64,000 nt of DNA from JACPAP01 sp035287045. Lineage in GTDB: Bacteria > Gemmatimonadota > Gemmatimonadetes > Gemmatimonadales > GWC2-71-9. The position numbers and the translations under genes were made by a program. The stretch lies in contig DATECF010000024.1 in NCBI GenBank assembly GCA_035287045.1, forward strand, positions 9,758 through 73,757, given 5' to 3'. The notes under the pieces were generated by a model that saw only the letters and a program-made list of their open reading frames with translations, had not been told where the DNA came from and searched no databases. This document shows, piece by piece, positions 38,675-47,564 of this stretch (position 1 is its first letter; each line of letters opens with the position of its first letter).

Positions 38675-39430
38675 TCATACGCGGAGAAACGCCTCGTACC
38701 ACCGGAGGATGGCCTCGCCCAGTACGAACGTGATCCCCGCGGCGGCGGCCAGGAAGACGCCAAACGGCACCAGCCGGCGCTTCTTGATCGAGAGCGGGAT
38801 GAACACCAGTGTGCCGAGCAGCGCCCCGCCGAACAGCGTCAGCAACACGCCCTTCCACCCCACGAAGGCGCCCACCATGGCCATCATCTTGATGTCCCCG
38901 CCTCCCATCGCCTCTTCACGAAAGACCCGCTCACCAGCCCACGCGATGCCGTAGAGCAGTCCGAAGCCGACACCCGCCCCGATCAGCGCCGTGAGGAGTC
39001 CGCCCCACGCCCACCCACCGCGCAGGGCCAGCAGCAGCCCCAGGGCCAGTCCTCCCCAGGTGTACTCGTCCGGGATGAGCATGTGGCGGGCATCCGTCAC
39101 CGCGATGCCGAGCAAAATGGTCCCGAAGATGCCTGCGGCGAGCCCCTGGAGTGTGAGGCCGTACCCCCAGGCCGCGGCCGCCCAGAGCCCGGCCACCAAC
39201 ACCTCCACCAGGGGATACTGCGCGGAAATCCGCTCGTGGCAGTGGCGGCACCGGCCGCGGAGGATCAGCCAGGAGAGGACCGGGATATTGTCGAACCAGG
39301 CGATCTGGGCGCCGCAGCGCGGGCAACGGGACCGCGGCCGCACGATGGATTGATCCAAGGGCAACCGGGCGATGCACACGTTGAGAAAGCTCCCGAACAG
39401 CGAGCCCAATAGACCGGCGACGACGACCAC
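38675..39430 (-). CDS. Prepilin peptidase / type IV leader peptidase (A24)
   Basis: 251 residues. I take the GTG at 39428-39430, which follows GGAGAGG at 5 nt; a GTG at 39473-39475 overlapping the methyltransferase stop is the alternative. The cytosolic zinc module is CPRCGAQIAWFDNIPVLSW with RCRHC. The catalytic aspartates are in AVTDARHMLIPDEY and MGGGDIKMMAMVG. At least six membrane segments follow. The enzyme cleaves and N-methylates type IV pilin or type II secretion pseudopilins; no pilin genes are in this window. Confidence 0.92.
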   Translation of the reverse strand: MVVVAGLLGSLFGSFLNVCIARLPLDQSIVRPRSRCPRCGAQIAWFDNIPVLSWLILRGRCRHCHERISAQYPLVEVLVAGLWAAAAWGYGLTLQGLAAGIFGTILLGIAVTDARHMLIPDEYTWGGLALGLLLALRGGWAWGGLLTALIGAGVGFGLLYGIAWAGERVFREEAMGGGDIKMMAMVGAFVGWKGVLLTLFGGALLGTLVFIPLSIKKRRLVPFGVFLAAAAGITFVLGEAILRWYEAFLRV

Positions 39431-39464
39431 GCCGGCCTCTCCCGCCCCTCCAGACCATCCTGAA

Positions 39465-40235
39465 TCAAGCCCCACGCGCCACCTCGAACAGCACGATCCC
39501 CGCGGCCACCGCCACGTTGAGCGATTCAGCGCCCCGCGCCAGGGGAATCGCGACGCTGGCGCGGCACAGCTCCCGTACCGCCGCCCGCACCCCCGCCCCT
39601 TCGTTGCCCACCACCAGCGCCAGGCGCTCCGGCGCTGACAGCCGGGACACCGGCGTACCCTCGGAGGCCGCGGCCCAGCCCACGGCGTCCACCTCACGCA
39701 CCCAGGCACGGAATTCTCCGTCGGCCGCGCTCGCCCACGGCAGCCGGAAGGTGGCCCCCATGGCCGCGCGGAGTACCTTGGGGTTGGAGGGCTCGGCGGT
39801 GCCCGGGAGCAGCACCGCCCCGGCCGCACCCAGCGCGAACGCCGTTCGGATCAGGGTCCCCACGTTCCCCGGATCCTGTACGCCGTCGAGCACCAGCACC
39901 GGCGAGCGGGGAGCCGGCCGGATGTCGTCCAGGGGCCACCGGGGCGGCTCCAGGACCGCCAGGACGCCCTGCGGCGTGTCGGTGTCGGCCAGCTGCTCCA
40001 GGACGCGCGGGGTAACGGTGGCCACGGGGACGTTGTGGTTGCCCAGGGTCTCGAGCAGGGCGGCCCCTCGGGCGCCGGCGTCGAGATCATGGGCCGCCAC
40101 GACGCCGTGCAATCGCACGCCGGCGGCGATGGCCTCCTCGACCAGCCGCACGCCTTCGGCGACCGCCAGGCCGCGCCGGCGGCGGCCCTTGCGCCGTTGT
40201 AGATCACGCACCAGGGAGACGAGATTAGTGGTCAT
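39465..40235 (-). CDS. SpoU/TrmH-family RNA 2'-O-methyltransferase
   Basis: 256 residues from the ATG at 40233-40235. The N-terminal substrate-binding region (RGLAVAEGVRLVEEAIAAGV) is of the RlmB/TrmH kind. The catalytic knot has VLVLDGVQDPGNVGTLIRTA, FALGAAGAVLLPGTAEPSNP, LALVVGNEGAGV and IPLARGAESLNVAVAAGIVL, the three SpoU motifs. It methylates ribose of rRNA or tRNA; which site cannot be told. The gene ends overlapping the upstream edge of the prepilin peptidase gene. Confidence 0.9.
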   Translation of the reverse strand: MTTNLVSLVRDLQRRKGRRRRGLAVAEGVRLVEEAIAAGVRLHGVVAAHDLDAGARGAALLETLGNHNVPVATVTPRVLEQLADTDTPQGVLAVLEPPRWPLDDIRPAPRSPVLVLDGVQDPGNVGTLIRTAFALGAAGAVLLPGTAEPSNPKVLRAAMGATFRLPWASAADGEFRAWVREVDAVGWAAASEGTPVSRLSAPERLALVVGNEGAGVRAAVRELCRASVAIPLARGAESLNVAVAAGIVLFEVARGA

Positions 40236-40293
40236 GGGAGCGTTGAATGTGGGTTGTGACGCCGGTTTCGCCAAGGCAGCAGGGCCTCCTCAC

Positions 40294-40412
40294 TTTGCAC
40301 CAGTCGCGCGGTGGGTCCCTCCGGCCGCTGCAATTCGCTCGCTCGACAAGCCCGGACCCCGTCGCTCGCGACTTGACGCGTCCTCCGGGACCCACCGTCG
40401 CGACTGGTGCAA
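40294..40412. repeat. Long inverted repeat between methyltransferase and thiD
   Basis: The left arm begins TTTGCACCAGTCGCG (40294) and runs through CGGTGGGTCCC. The right arm, GGGACCCACCG through GACTGGTGCAA (40387-40412), is its reverse complement with one extra base. The arms are about 25 bp with a 65-nt G+C-rich interior, like a miniature inverted-repeat element. thiD begins 24 bp later. GCGGGACCCACCG also occurs in the structured element near 32530. Confidence 0.6.
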
Positions 40413-40436
40413 CGGGCGCCACGACGGGTGCCACGC

Positions 40437-41228
40437 ATGAAGATCGCCCTGACCATCGCGGGCTCCGACTCGGGCGGAGGCGCGGGCATCCAGGCCGACT
40501 TGAAGACCTTCCACCAGTTCGGGGTGTTCGGCACCTCGGTGCTGGTGGCGATCACGGCCCAGAACACCAAGGGCGTGCGCGCGGTCCATGCGGTGCCGGT
40601 GGACACGGTACAGGCGCAGATGGCGGCGCTGGCCGAGGACCTCCCGCCGTTGGGCACCAAGACGGGGATGCTGGCGACGCGCGAGCTGGTGGAGGCGGTG
40701 GCGGATGGCATCAAAGAGCACCGGTTTCCGGGCTACGTGCTGGATCCGGTGATGGTCGCCACCTCGGGGGATCGGCTGCTCCACCGGGACGCCGAGCGCT
40801 CCATCGTGGAGCGGCTGGTGCCGCTGGCGACCGTAGTGACGCCGAACCTGGACGAAGCACGCATCCTGGTGGAACGGGACCTCAGGACGCCTGAGGAGAT
40901 GGAAGACGCCGGCCGCGCCCTGGTGCAGATGGGCGCCAACGCGGCGCTGGTGAAGGGCGGGCATCTGGACGGGGCTGAGGTGGTAGATGTGCTGGTCACC
41001 GCCGTGGGGGCGCGCCCGTTCAGGCATGCGCGGATTGACACGACGTCCACCCACGGCACCGGCTGCACCTTGTCCGCGGCGATCGCGGCGGGGCTGGCCC
41101 GCGGGCATTCCCTGGACCAGGCCGTGGCGAGCGCGCTGGATTTCGTGCACCGCGCGATTCAGTGGGCACCGCGTCTGGGTGGAGGACACGGACCGTTGAA
41201 CCATTTCGTGGACGCGCCCAACCTGTGA
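40437..41228 (+). CDS. thiD: Hydroxymethylpyrimidine/phosphomethylpyrimidine kinase
   Basis: 263 residues, ribokinase fold. It opens ALTIAGSDSGGGAGIQADLK, the canonical ThiD start, and continues TAQNTKGVRAVHAVP, GTKTGMLATRELV, LDPVMVATSGDRLL, VTPNLDEARIL, ALVKGGHLDG and the catalytic THGTGCTLSAAIAAGLARGH. It phosphorylates HMP and HMP-P for thiamine synthesis. No TPP riboswitch elements were seen upstream. Its stop overlaps the GTG of the HAD nucleotidase gene. Confidence 0.94.
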   Translation: MKIALTIAGSDSGGGAGIQADLKTFHQFGVFGTSVLVAITAQNTKGVRAVHAVPVDTVQAQMAALAEDLPPLGTKTGMLATRELVEAVADGIKEHRFPGYVLDPVMVATSGDRLLHRDAERSIVERLVPLATVVTPNLDEARILVERDLRTPEEMEDAGRALVQMGANAALVKGGHLDGAEVVDVLVTAVGARPFRHARIDTTSTHGTGCTLSAAIAAGLARGHSLDQAVASALDFVHRAIQWAPRLGGGHGPLNHFVDAPNL

Positions 41229-42691
41229 CCGCCCGCCGACCCCGTGAGCCCCGCCCTCCTCGCGAGCGCGAGATCTTCTGCAACCGGACGCTCAACCTGC
41301 GTTCCATCCGGGCCATCGGCTACGACATGGACTACACGCTGGTGCACTACCGGGTGGAGGAGTGGGAGCGGCGGGCCTACGAGTACATGCAGCGGAAGCT
41401 ATTGGATCAGGGCTGGCCGGTGAGCGAGCTGGGGTTCGATCCCCAGATCATGATCCGGGGCCTGATCCTGGATCTCCAGCTGGGCAACGTGCTCAAGGCG
41501 AACCGGTTCGGCTACATCAAGCGGGCCTATCACGGCACCCGCCAGATGGACTTCGAGGAGCAGCGCGCGATGTACGCGCGCACCATCGTGGACCTCGCGG
41601 AAGACCGCTGGGTGTTTCTCAACACCCTGTTCACCCTGTCCGAAGGATGCATGTACGCACAGCTGGTGGACCTGCTGGACCGGCGCGAGCTGCCCGACGT
41701 GGTCGGCTACGACGGCCTGTATCGGCGGGTGCGAACGTCCATTGATGAGGCGCACGTCGAGGGCCAGCTCAAGGCGGAGATTCTGGCGCAGCCGGATCGC
41801 TTCGTGGAGCCCGATCCCGAGGCAGCGCTGGCACTGCTGGACCAGAAGCGGGCTGGCAAGAAGCTGCTGCTGATCACCAATTCCGATTGGGGCTACACTG
41901 ACGCCCTCATGCACCACGGGTTCGATGCCCACCTGCCGCGGGGCCTCACCTGGCGCGACCTGTTCGACGTGGTGATCGTGTCGGCTCGGAAGCCGGCCTT
42001 TTTCGAAGCCCACAGCCCGGTGTTCGAGGTGGTCGAGGAGTCCGGCCTGCTCAAGCCGGTGCGCGCCCTGCGGGACGGCGGCGTCTTTCTTGGCGGCAAC
42101 GCCTCGCTGGTGGAGGACCACCTGGGCGTGTCGGGCGACCAGATCCTGTACGTGGGGGATCATCTCCACGCCGACGTCCACGTGTCCAAGAACCTGTTGC
42201 GCTGGCGGACCGCCATTGTGCTGCGTGAGCTGGAGGCGGAGGTGGCGGCGCTGGCGGGGTTCCGGCCGCAGCAGGATCAGCTGGCGGGCCTCATGGACGA
42301 GAAGGAAAAGCTGGAGTTCGACTACTGCCAGCTCCGCATCCGGCTTCAGCGGAAGCGGGGGGAGTACGGACCGCAGCCGCGCGAGAACGCCGCCACGCTG
42401 GAGAAACAGATCGGGGATCTGCGGGCCCGGATCTCGGCGTTGGATGAGCGAATCGCGCCGCTGGCCTCGGCCGCGGGCACCGCCAGCAATCCGCGCTGGG
42501 GCCTGCTCATGCGGGCGGGGAACGACAAGAGCTATTTGACCAGGCAAGTGGAGCGGTACGCGGACATCTACATGTCACGGGTGTCGAATTTCCTGTTCCA
42601 GACGCCACATGCATATCTGCGCTCGCCGCGGGGGAGTTTGCCCCACGATCCCGACATCCCGGCTATGAGGGCGGCTACGGAGCAGGACTAG
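41225..42691 (+). CDS. HAD-superfamily IG-type 5'-nucleotidase (cN-II-like)
   Basis: 488 residues. The GTG at 41225 overlaps the thiD TGA (GTGA), choosing this start. The HAD motif I is AIGYDMDYTLVHYRVEEWE with the nucleophilic Asp and acid/base Asp two apart. Motif II is LLLITNSDWGYTDALMHH, and motif III/IV around ILYVGDHLHADVHVSKNL. The long cap insertion and C-terminal coiled-coil (LEKQIGDLRARISALDERIA) match cytosolic purine 5'-nucleotidases of the cN-II type, which dephosphorylate IMP/GMP; that substrate is inferred. Coupled to thiD but with no obvious pathway link. Confidence 0.88.
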   Translation: MTARRPREPRPPREREIFCNRTLNLRSIRAIGYDMDYTLVHYRVEEWERRAYEYMQRKLLDQGWPVSELGFDPQIMIRGLILDLQLGNVLKANRFGYIKRAYHGTRQMDFEEQRAMYARTIVDLAEDRWVFLNTLFTLSEGCMYAQLVDLLDRRELPDVVGYDGLYRRVRTSIDEAHVEGQLKAEILAQPDRFVEPDPEAALALLDQKRAGKKLLLITNSDWGYTDALMHHGFDAHLPRGLTWRDLFDVVIVSARKPAFFEAHSPVFEVVEESGLLKPVRALRDGGVFLGGNASLVEDHLGVSGDQILYVGDHLHADVHVSKNLLRWRTAIVLRELEAEVAALAGFRPQQDQLAGLMDEKEKLEFDYCQLRIRLQRKRGEYGPQPRENAATLEKQIGDLRARISALDERIAPLASAAGTASNPRWGLLMRAGNDKSYLTRQVERYADIYMSRVSNFLFQTPHAYLRSPRGSLPHDPDIPAMRAATEQD

Positions 42692-42799
42692 TCGACCACG
42701 TTCTTCCTGTGTACTTCTTCTTCGGCCTCCCCAGAAAGACGTCGAGACCACCGGGCCAAGTACCAAGCTTCACCCAGAACCGGCGATACCTTTGTCCTC

Positions 42800-44359
42800 A
42801 TGCGACCACTGTTTGCGGTTCTCACCCTTGTCCAGCTGGTCGGCTGGCCGGTTCCCGCCGGCGCGCAGAGGAAGCCGCCGCCGGCGCTCGACCCCATCAC
42901 CTACACGGTGACCATCGCGGACCCCGAGAGGCACCTCGCACGGGTTGAAGCCTCGATCCCCGCCAACGGGCGCGCGGCGTTGGAGTTGATGATGCCGGTG
43001 TGGTCTCCCGGCTTCTACCGGGTCGAGGACTACGCCGGCCGAGTCCGCGACCTCGCCGCTCGGGCTTTGGACGGCACTCCGCTCGGGATCGAGCAATCCC
43101 AGCCCAATCGTTGGACCGTGCGGCCCCGGGGGAAGCCCGTGGTGCTGGTCTCGTACCAGGTGGTGTGCGAGCAGCGATCCGTCACCACCAACTGGGTGGG
43201 CGACAGTCTGGCCGTCCTGAACGGCGCGCCGACCTTCCTGACATTGGTAGAAACCGCCTCGCGCCCTCGCGAAGTGCGGTTGGTCCTGCCCACGGGATGG
43301 ACCGCCGTGACCGCGCTCGACGTCGCCCTGGACAGCCAGGCGCTGCACTACAGCGCGCCTGATTACGACGCACTGGTAGACGCGCCCATTTTGGCCGGGT
43401 ATCCGTCGGTGCACCAATTCGCCGTGGATAGCAGCGTGCACTATCTGGTGGACGTTGGGGAAAAGGGTGACTGGGACGGGGCGCGAGCGGCGGGGGATCT
43501 GAGGCGGATAGCCCTGGTTACGACCCGGTTGTGGGGCGGTCTGCCGTTCCGGCGCTACCACTTCCTGAATGTGTTTCGGCGAGGTGGAGGGGGGTTGGAG
43601 CACGCCGCCTCGTCGTTGCTTACCACCAACGCCGCCCGCGTGGCGACGCCCGAAGGGTATCGCGGCTGGCTGGAGTTCGTGAGCCACGAGTATTTCCACG
43701 CGTTCAATGTCAAGCGGCTCAGGCCGGTGGAGCTTGGGCCGTTCGACTACGAGCGCCCGCCGCGCACCGGCAGTCTCTGGATGGCGGAGGGGTTTACCTC
43801 CTATTACGGCAACCTTGCGCTGCCGCGCGCGGGCATCGGAGACGCCACGGCATATCTCGCCTCACTCTCTTCCGCAATTCGGCAGCTGCAGCGGCAGCCG
43901 GGCCGCCGGATCCAGACCGTCGAGCAATCCTCTCGCGACGTGTGGATCAACAGTCTCTCAGGCGTCAACCCGGACTCCACCACGGTCAGCTACTACGTCA
44001 AAGGCGAGGTGATCGCCTTCCTGCTGGACGCCCGCCTGCGACACGCCACCGAGGGCCGGCGGAGCCTGGATGACCTGATGCGGCTGGCCTATCAGCGGTA
44101 TTCGGGTGCTCGCGGGTACACCGCGCTGGAGTTCCAGCAGACCGCTGCCGAGGTGGCGGGCATGAGCCTCGCCCGGTGGTTCCGGACGGCCACCGCCTCG
44201 ACGGAGGAATTGGACTACTCCGAGGCGCTGGAGTGGTTTGGCCTGCGGTTTGGGGGAAGCGGGGATCCGGCATCCGAATGGACGCTGGAGGTGCGGCCGG
44301 ACGCATCCCCGGAGCAGCAGCGGCATCTGCGCGAGTGGCTCTGGCAAGGAAACACGTGA
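42800..44359 (+). CDS. M61-family (glycyl aminopeptidase-like) metallopeptidase lacking the PDZ domain
   Basis: 519 residues with signal peptide (MRPLFAVLTLVQLVGWPVPA). The N-terminal beta-sandwich contains LMMPVWSPGFYRVEDYAG, typical of M61. The zinc site is FVSHEYFHAFNVKRL with a downstream Glu in SLWMAEGFTSYYG. The helical C-domain has VSYYVKGEVIAFLLD. Usual M61 proteins of 600 or so residues carry a C-terminal PDZ domain; here the protein stops after EALEWFGLRFGG and a short tail, so the PDZ domain is absent or truncated. Likely periplasmic peptidase. Confidence 0.9.
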   Translation: MRPLFAVLTLVQLVGWPVPAGAQRKPPPALDPITYTVTIADPERHLARVEASIPANGRAALELMMPVWSPGFYRVEDYAGRVRDLAARALDGTPLGIEQSQPNRWTVRPRGKPVVLVSYQVVCEQRSVTTNWVGDSLAVLNGAPTFLTLVETASRPREVRLVLPTGWTAVTALDVALDSQALHYSAPDYDALVDAPILAGYPSVHQFAVDSSVHYLVDVGEKGDWDGARAAGDLRRIALVTTRLWGGLPFRRYHFLNVFRRGGGGLEHAASSLLTTNAARVATPEGYRGWLEFVSHEYFHAFNVKRLRPVELGPFDYERPPRTGSLWMAEGFTSYYGNLALPRAGIGDATAYLASLSSAIRQLQRQPGRRIQTVEQSSRDVWINSLSGVNPDSTTVSYYVKGEVIAFLLDARLRHATEGRRSLDDLMRLAYQRYSGARGYTALEFQQTAAEVAGMSLARWFRTATASTEELDYSEALEWFGLRFGGSGDPASEWTLEVRPDASPEQQRHLREWLWQGNT

Positions 44360-44398
44360 CGCGACGACCTGCTTCCTGGGAGCTGACTCTGACGCTCT

Positions 44399-44803
44399 TC
44401 AGCCGGCGTGCATTCTCCCCGGCCGCATCCAGATCAGTGCCCCGAGGCCAAATCCGCCGAGCGCGATCAGGAGCAACAGATCGCGGGTGAGGAACCAGAA
44501 CACGCCCCCGATGGCCGCGGTGGCTTCGGCCAGGGCCCAGAGCACGATGGCGCGTGGGGCCTGCGCCATCCACCACGCGTCCGGGTCTTCCCCGGTGCGC
44601 AGCGGCTCCACCTGCGCCGTCACCAGCTTCATGAGCACGGCCATGGTGAGGATCTCGGCGCCGGCCGCGGCGCGGAGCACCGTGGTGAGTTGGGGTGCCG
44701 CAGGGGGCGAGAGCCGGGACAGCACCACCAATACGCCGAGGATGAGCATCGCGCTCAGCGTGAGCGCGGCGTGGAGGACCCGGGCGGTGCTGGGGACCGT
44801 CAC
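44399..44803 (-). CDS. Small four-helix membrane protein of unknown function
   Basis: 134 residues from the GTG at 44801-44803, 10 bp after the M48 gene. Four hydrophobic segments: LTLSAMLILGVLVVLSRL, EILTMAVLMKLVTA, AIVLWALAEATAAIGGVFWF and DLLLLIALGGFGLGALIW. Soluble loops are short. No known motif. Cotranscription with the M48 protease hints at an envelope-related role only. Confidence 0.65.
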   Translation of the reverse strand: MTVPSTARVLHAALTLSAMLILGVLVVLSRLSPPAAPQLTTVLRAAAGAEILTMAVLMKLVTAQVEPLRTGEDPDAWWMAQAPRAIVLWALAEATAAIGGVFWFLTRDLLLLIALGGFGLGALIWMRPGRMHAG

Positions 44804-44813
44804 CGCCGCGCCG

Positions 44814-46244
44814 TCACGGCAGCGGCCCGCCCACGATCCGCTTGATGAGCTGGCCGGCGGCGAACCGCGCGCCCGGATCCACCTGATTGACGCGACCCAC
44901 CGCCGCCACGTCCACCTGCGACGGGAACCGCTGGTGGAATTGCTCCAGCGTCATGGCGCGGTCGGCCCGGACGATCGCGATCTTGAGCGGCTGGACCGCG
45001 AGCGCCGCGGGGTCCGTCAGGCGCTGGAAGCTCTGGATCGAGGCGCGCGCCGGGCCCTGGTAGGCCGGCCAGCTCGCCTGGGCGGCGTACGCCAGCAGCC
45101 GATAGGTCATGTTGCCGTACCGGATGGCGGTGACCTGCCCGGCGAGCGTCGCCTGCTGCGTGGTCGCCTGGAAGCTCGCCGTGGCCGCCGGGAGGCCGCC
45201 CACGCTCTGGCTCGAGATCGTGCCCGAAGTGATCCCCTCCTGCGTCAGGAACGTCCGCACGGCGGCGTCGGGTGTGGACTCGCCGACGACGGTGAGCTGC
45301 ATCAGCCCGTCCTGCTGGGGACTCTGGGCCAGCACCGCGCTCTTCTGGTTGCTGGTCTTCCAACCTTCAGGAAACCGGACCTGGAAGCGCAGATCCGGGT
45401 GGAGAAACAGTCCGTCCCGGAAGAACCCTTCCCGGGGATTGGGGTCGAAGGTCATGCCGTCGAGCCGCCGCAAGTACTCGTCCCGCCGGACCAGGCGGCC
45501 GGAGAAATCCTGCGGCAGCTGGGCGATGAGCTCCGCCAGGTGCTGCTGGCGGTTCTCGGGATTGGGGTGGGTGGAAAGCCACTGGGGGAGCCGATCGCCG
45601 CCCGCCGCCTGGCTCACCCGGTCCAGCATCGCGAACACCTTGGGCATCTCGCGTGGATCGTAGCCGGCGCGGTACATGTACCGGAGGCCCAACTCGTCCG
45701 CCTGCGTCTCGTCGCCCCGGCTGAAGCTCAGGAACATCAGCCCTAAGCCCGCCTGGGCCAGCCCGGCGAAATCCTGGAACTTAGGCACCAGGATCATCCC
45801 GGCTACGAGCCCCACCTGGGCGAGTTGCTGCTGGGTCATCTGGCGGGCCCCGTGGCGCGCGGTTACGTGCCCCAGCTCGTGCCCCATGACCCCTATCAGC
45901 TCGGCTTCCGAGTTGAAGTGCGCCAGGATCCCGCGGGTCACGTAATTGAAGCCGCCCGGGAGGGCGAACGCATTGACCACGGGGTCGTCCAGCACCCGGA
46001 AGGTCCACGGGAGGTTGGGCCGCTCGGACTGGGCGGCCAGTCGCTCACCCAGGCCACGGACGTAGACCTGGAGGGCTGAATCAGGGTAGAGACCGTAAGC
46101 GCCGACGATGTCCGGGTCGGCATTCTGACCCATGCCGATCTCCTGGCCCTCGGAGACCAGCATCAACTCGCGCTGGCCGGTGGCCGGGTTCACGGCGCAG
46201 CCGGTGGCAGCGACGAGCACCGCCGGAAGGAGGAATCGCGTCAT
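44814..46244 (-). CDS. M48-family metalloprotease lipoprotein (BepA-like)
   Basis: 476 residues. The lipoprotein signal ends ATGC (residue 16). The M48 domain has GMGQNADPDIVGAYGLY, FRVLDDPVVNAFALPGGFNY, zinc motif GVMGHELGHVTARHG and the third ligand region LSFSRGDETQADELGLRYM. The C-terminal 200 residues form a separate domain (TVVGESTPDAAVRTFL; YRLLAYAAQASWPAYQG) in place of the TPR of BepA. Such enzymes degrade misfolded outer-membrane proteins or lipoproteins. A promoter with -10 six bases before the ATG suggests a leaderless transcript. Confidence 0.9.
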   Translation of the reverse strand: MTRFLLPAVLVAATGCAVNPATGQRELMLVSEGQEIGMGQNADPDIVGAYGLYPDSALQVYVRGLGERLAAQSERPNLPWTFRVLDDPVVNAFALPGGFNYVTRGILAHFNSEAELIGVMGHELGHVTARHGARQMTQQQLAQVGLVAGMILVPKFQDFAGLAQAGLGLMFLSFSRGDETQADELGLRYMYRAGYDPREMPKVFAMLDRVSQAAGGDRLPQWLSTHPNPENRQQHLAELIAQLPQDFSGRLVRRDEYLRRLDGMTFDPNPREGFFRDGLFLHPDLRFQVRFPEGWKTSNQKSAVLAQSPQQDGLMQLTVVGESTPDAAVRTFLTQEGITSGTISSQSVGGLPAATASFQATTQQATLAGQVTAIRYGNMTYRLLAYAAQASWPAYQGPARASIQSFQRLTDPAALAVQPLKIAIVRADRAMTLEQFHQRFPSQVDVAAVGRVNQVDPGARFAAGQLIKRIVGGPLP

Positions 46245-46250
46245 GTGACT

Positions 46251-46280
46251 ATGCTACCACGCGCCACGGGCGGGCTGCAA
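46251..46280 (-). promoter_or_regulatory. Promoter of the M48 protease gene (leaderless type)
   Basis: -35 TTGCAG (complement of 46275-46280), 18-bp spacer, -10 TAGCAT (complement of 46251-46256). Only six bases, AGTCAC, separate the -10 from the ATG, so transcription should start at or beside the A of the start codon. Confidence 0.5.
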
Positions 46281-46325
46281 CCACTCGTTGGGATTCGATA
46301 GCCGACCTAGGCCCTCGTTCTTATC

Positions 46326-47012
46326 CTACTTCCGCCACTCGTACCCCATCATGAGCGCGAACAGCTTGTTCACCGATTGTCCTCCGCGATCGGGCTCGGT
46401 GTCGCGCAGGCTCTCGCTGTACCGCCCCTCCGCAAACAACCGCCCGCTCGCCAAGCGAACGTGAAGGCGTGCCCGCACTTCCCCCGTGAAGTCCCATCTG
46501 TCGATCTCGTCCTCCAATGCCTGTATCGCAAGTGTGGGATCTCTGCATCCATCAACGTACGTTCCATCCGCGCGTGTGAAAAAGCGTCGACAGTGGATGA
46601 TTCTTCCCATTGCGACCCCTCCACCAACGGAAACCCCGGCTGGAATTGTCGGGCGTTCAACCACCAGAAACCCAAGGAGCGGCACTTCGACGTACCGTAT
46701 GTGAAACGTCGGTTCAGTTCGGTCAAACCCCTTCGCAGTCCAAGCGACTCCAGTTGACACCGCGAACCAAGGTCGCAGGGCTCTGGTGGCCGTGAACGCC
46801 GCACTGAGCGCCTGTCGGTTCTGATTTGAGGTCAGGCGGAAGCTGGGCACCCGTTGCTCGTACCAGGAAGTGGTGACACCAACTGACGCGCCCAGGTACG
46901 TTTGACCCACGGTGGTCGAGGGCGTCAGGAAGAGTCCCAGACACAGCAGCGACTGCCGGACCCGCCGATTTCTGTTCGACGGCGACGGCGCGTCACGCAT
47001 CTGAATGCGCAT
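46326..47012 (-). CDS. Outer-membrane beta-barrel protein (porin-family-like)
   Basis: 228 residues from the ATG at 47010-47012; GGGGGAG lies about 11 nt upstream, and a TTG at 47039 or ATG at 47000 are alternatives. Basic N-region and signal sequence (SLLCLGLFLTPSTTVG), then alternating amphipathic strands (YLGASVGVTTSWYEQ; WFAVSTGVAWTAKG; VRARLHVRLASGRLFAEGRY), ending with the aromatic-rich strand FALMMGYEWRK, as barrels do. Two cysteines (IIHCRRFF; VDGCRDP) could be disulfide-bonded in a loop. The gene sits in a block with lower G+C than neighbours, right after the interrupted serine protease. Function unknown. Confidence 0.7.
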   Translation of the reverse strand: MRIQMRDAPSPSNRNRRVRQSLLCLGLFLTPSTTVGQTYLGASVGVTTSWYEQRVPSFRLTSNQNRQALSAAFTATRALRPWFAVSTGVAWTAKGFDRTEPTFHIRYVEVPLLGFLVVERPTIPAGVSVGGGVAMGRIIHCRRFFTRADGTYVDGCRDPTLAIQALEDEIDRWDFTGEVRARLHVRLASGRLFAEGRYSESLRDTEPDRGGQSVNKLFALMMGYEWRK

Positions 47013-47042
47013 CAGGCCGGCAACTCCCCCGAGACCCAATGC

Positions 47043-47564
47043 TCAGCAATCCCAGGTGTCGGGATCGATCTCCACATAGATCTGGTCAGATCCTTGATCG
47101 TTGGCAGCGTCGGTGACGGTCAGGTACAGTGTGCCGTTCTGTTCAACTACACCGCTCACGGACGGGCCACTCCCCGTGAAGAGCCCCGACCACTGGTAGG
47201 CATAGGGTGGTGTACCACCAGAGACCATCGCTTCCCAGGTGCACGACACACCCTCTGGGACCAGTGCCAACTGCGTGACGCCCACCGACAGCGGCGTGTT
47301 GCCCCGCACTTCGAAGTACCCCAGATCTGCTTCAATCTCCAAAATGGGGCTGTACACCGAGAACTGTTCCGAGTCAACTGCCTTCCAATGGAGCCCGAGC
47401 ACGGTTGCCTGCCCGGCACCATACTTGAAAATTAGGGCTCCGCTGTCGCCATCGACCGCTCCGTATCGCGCCGCGTCCTGGCAGTTTCTGCGGTGGTACG
47501 GCGTTGGATCGGTCCAACGGACGTCTATACAGGTTCTTACAAGCGTTCCCGTTGTCCAACCACC
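47043..47564 (-). pseudogene. C-terminal half of the interrupted serine protease (catalytic Ser and Ig-like domain)
   Basis: This stretch continues the frame of the upstream protease gene after its TAG (47565-47567) and stays open for 173 codons to a TGA. It begins GGWTTGTLVRTCIDV and contains the catalytic GAVDGDSGALIFKYG motif of chymotrypsin-fold enzymes, then LGLHWKAVDSEQFSVYSP, completing the protease fold. A C-terminal SprB/PKD-like domain (GVSCTWEAMVSGGTPPYAYQ, then WSGLFTGSG) and a terminal TWDC follow. No start codon with a ribosome site is seen near its beginning; the first ATG is at 47402, past the Ser. Without readthrough it is a dead fragment. See the finding on the amber codon. 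Confidence 0.75.

Noticed and set aside
40236..40436. Possible TPP riboswitch before thiD
   Set aside because: None of the conserved THI-box elements (CTGAGA, ACCTGA, GATAATGCC-like) is present; the region is an inverted repeat.
41399..42547. 382-codon minus-strand frame opposite the HAD nucleotidase
   Set aside because: His/Gln/Arg/Leu-rich antisense shadow; the plus strand carries all HAD motifs.
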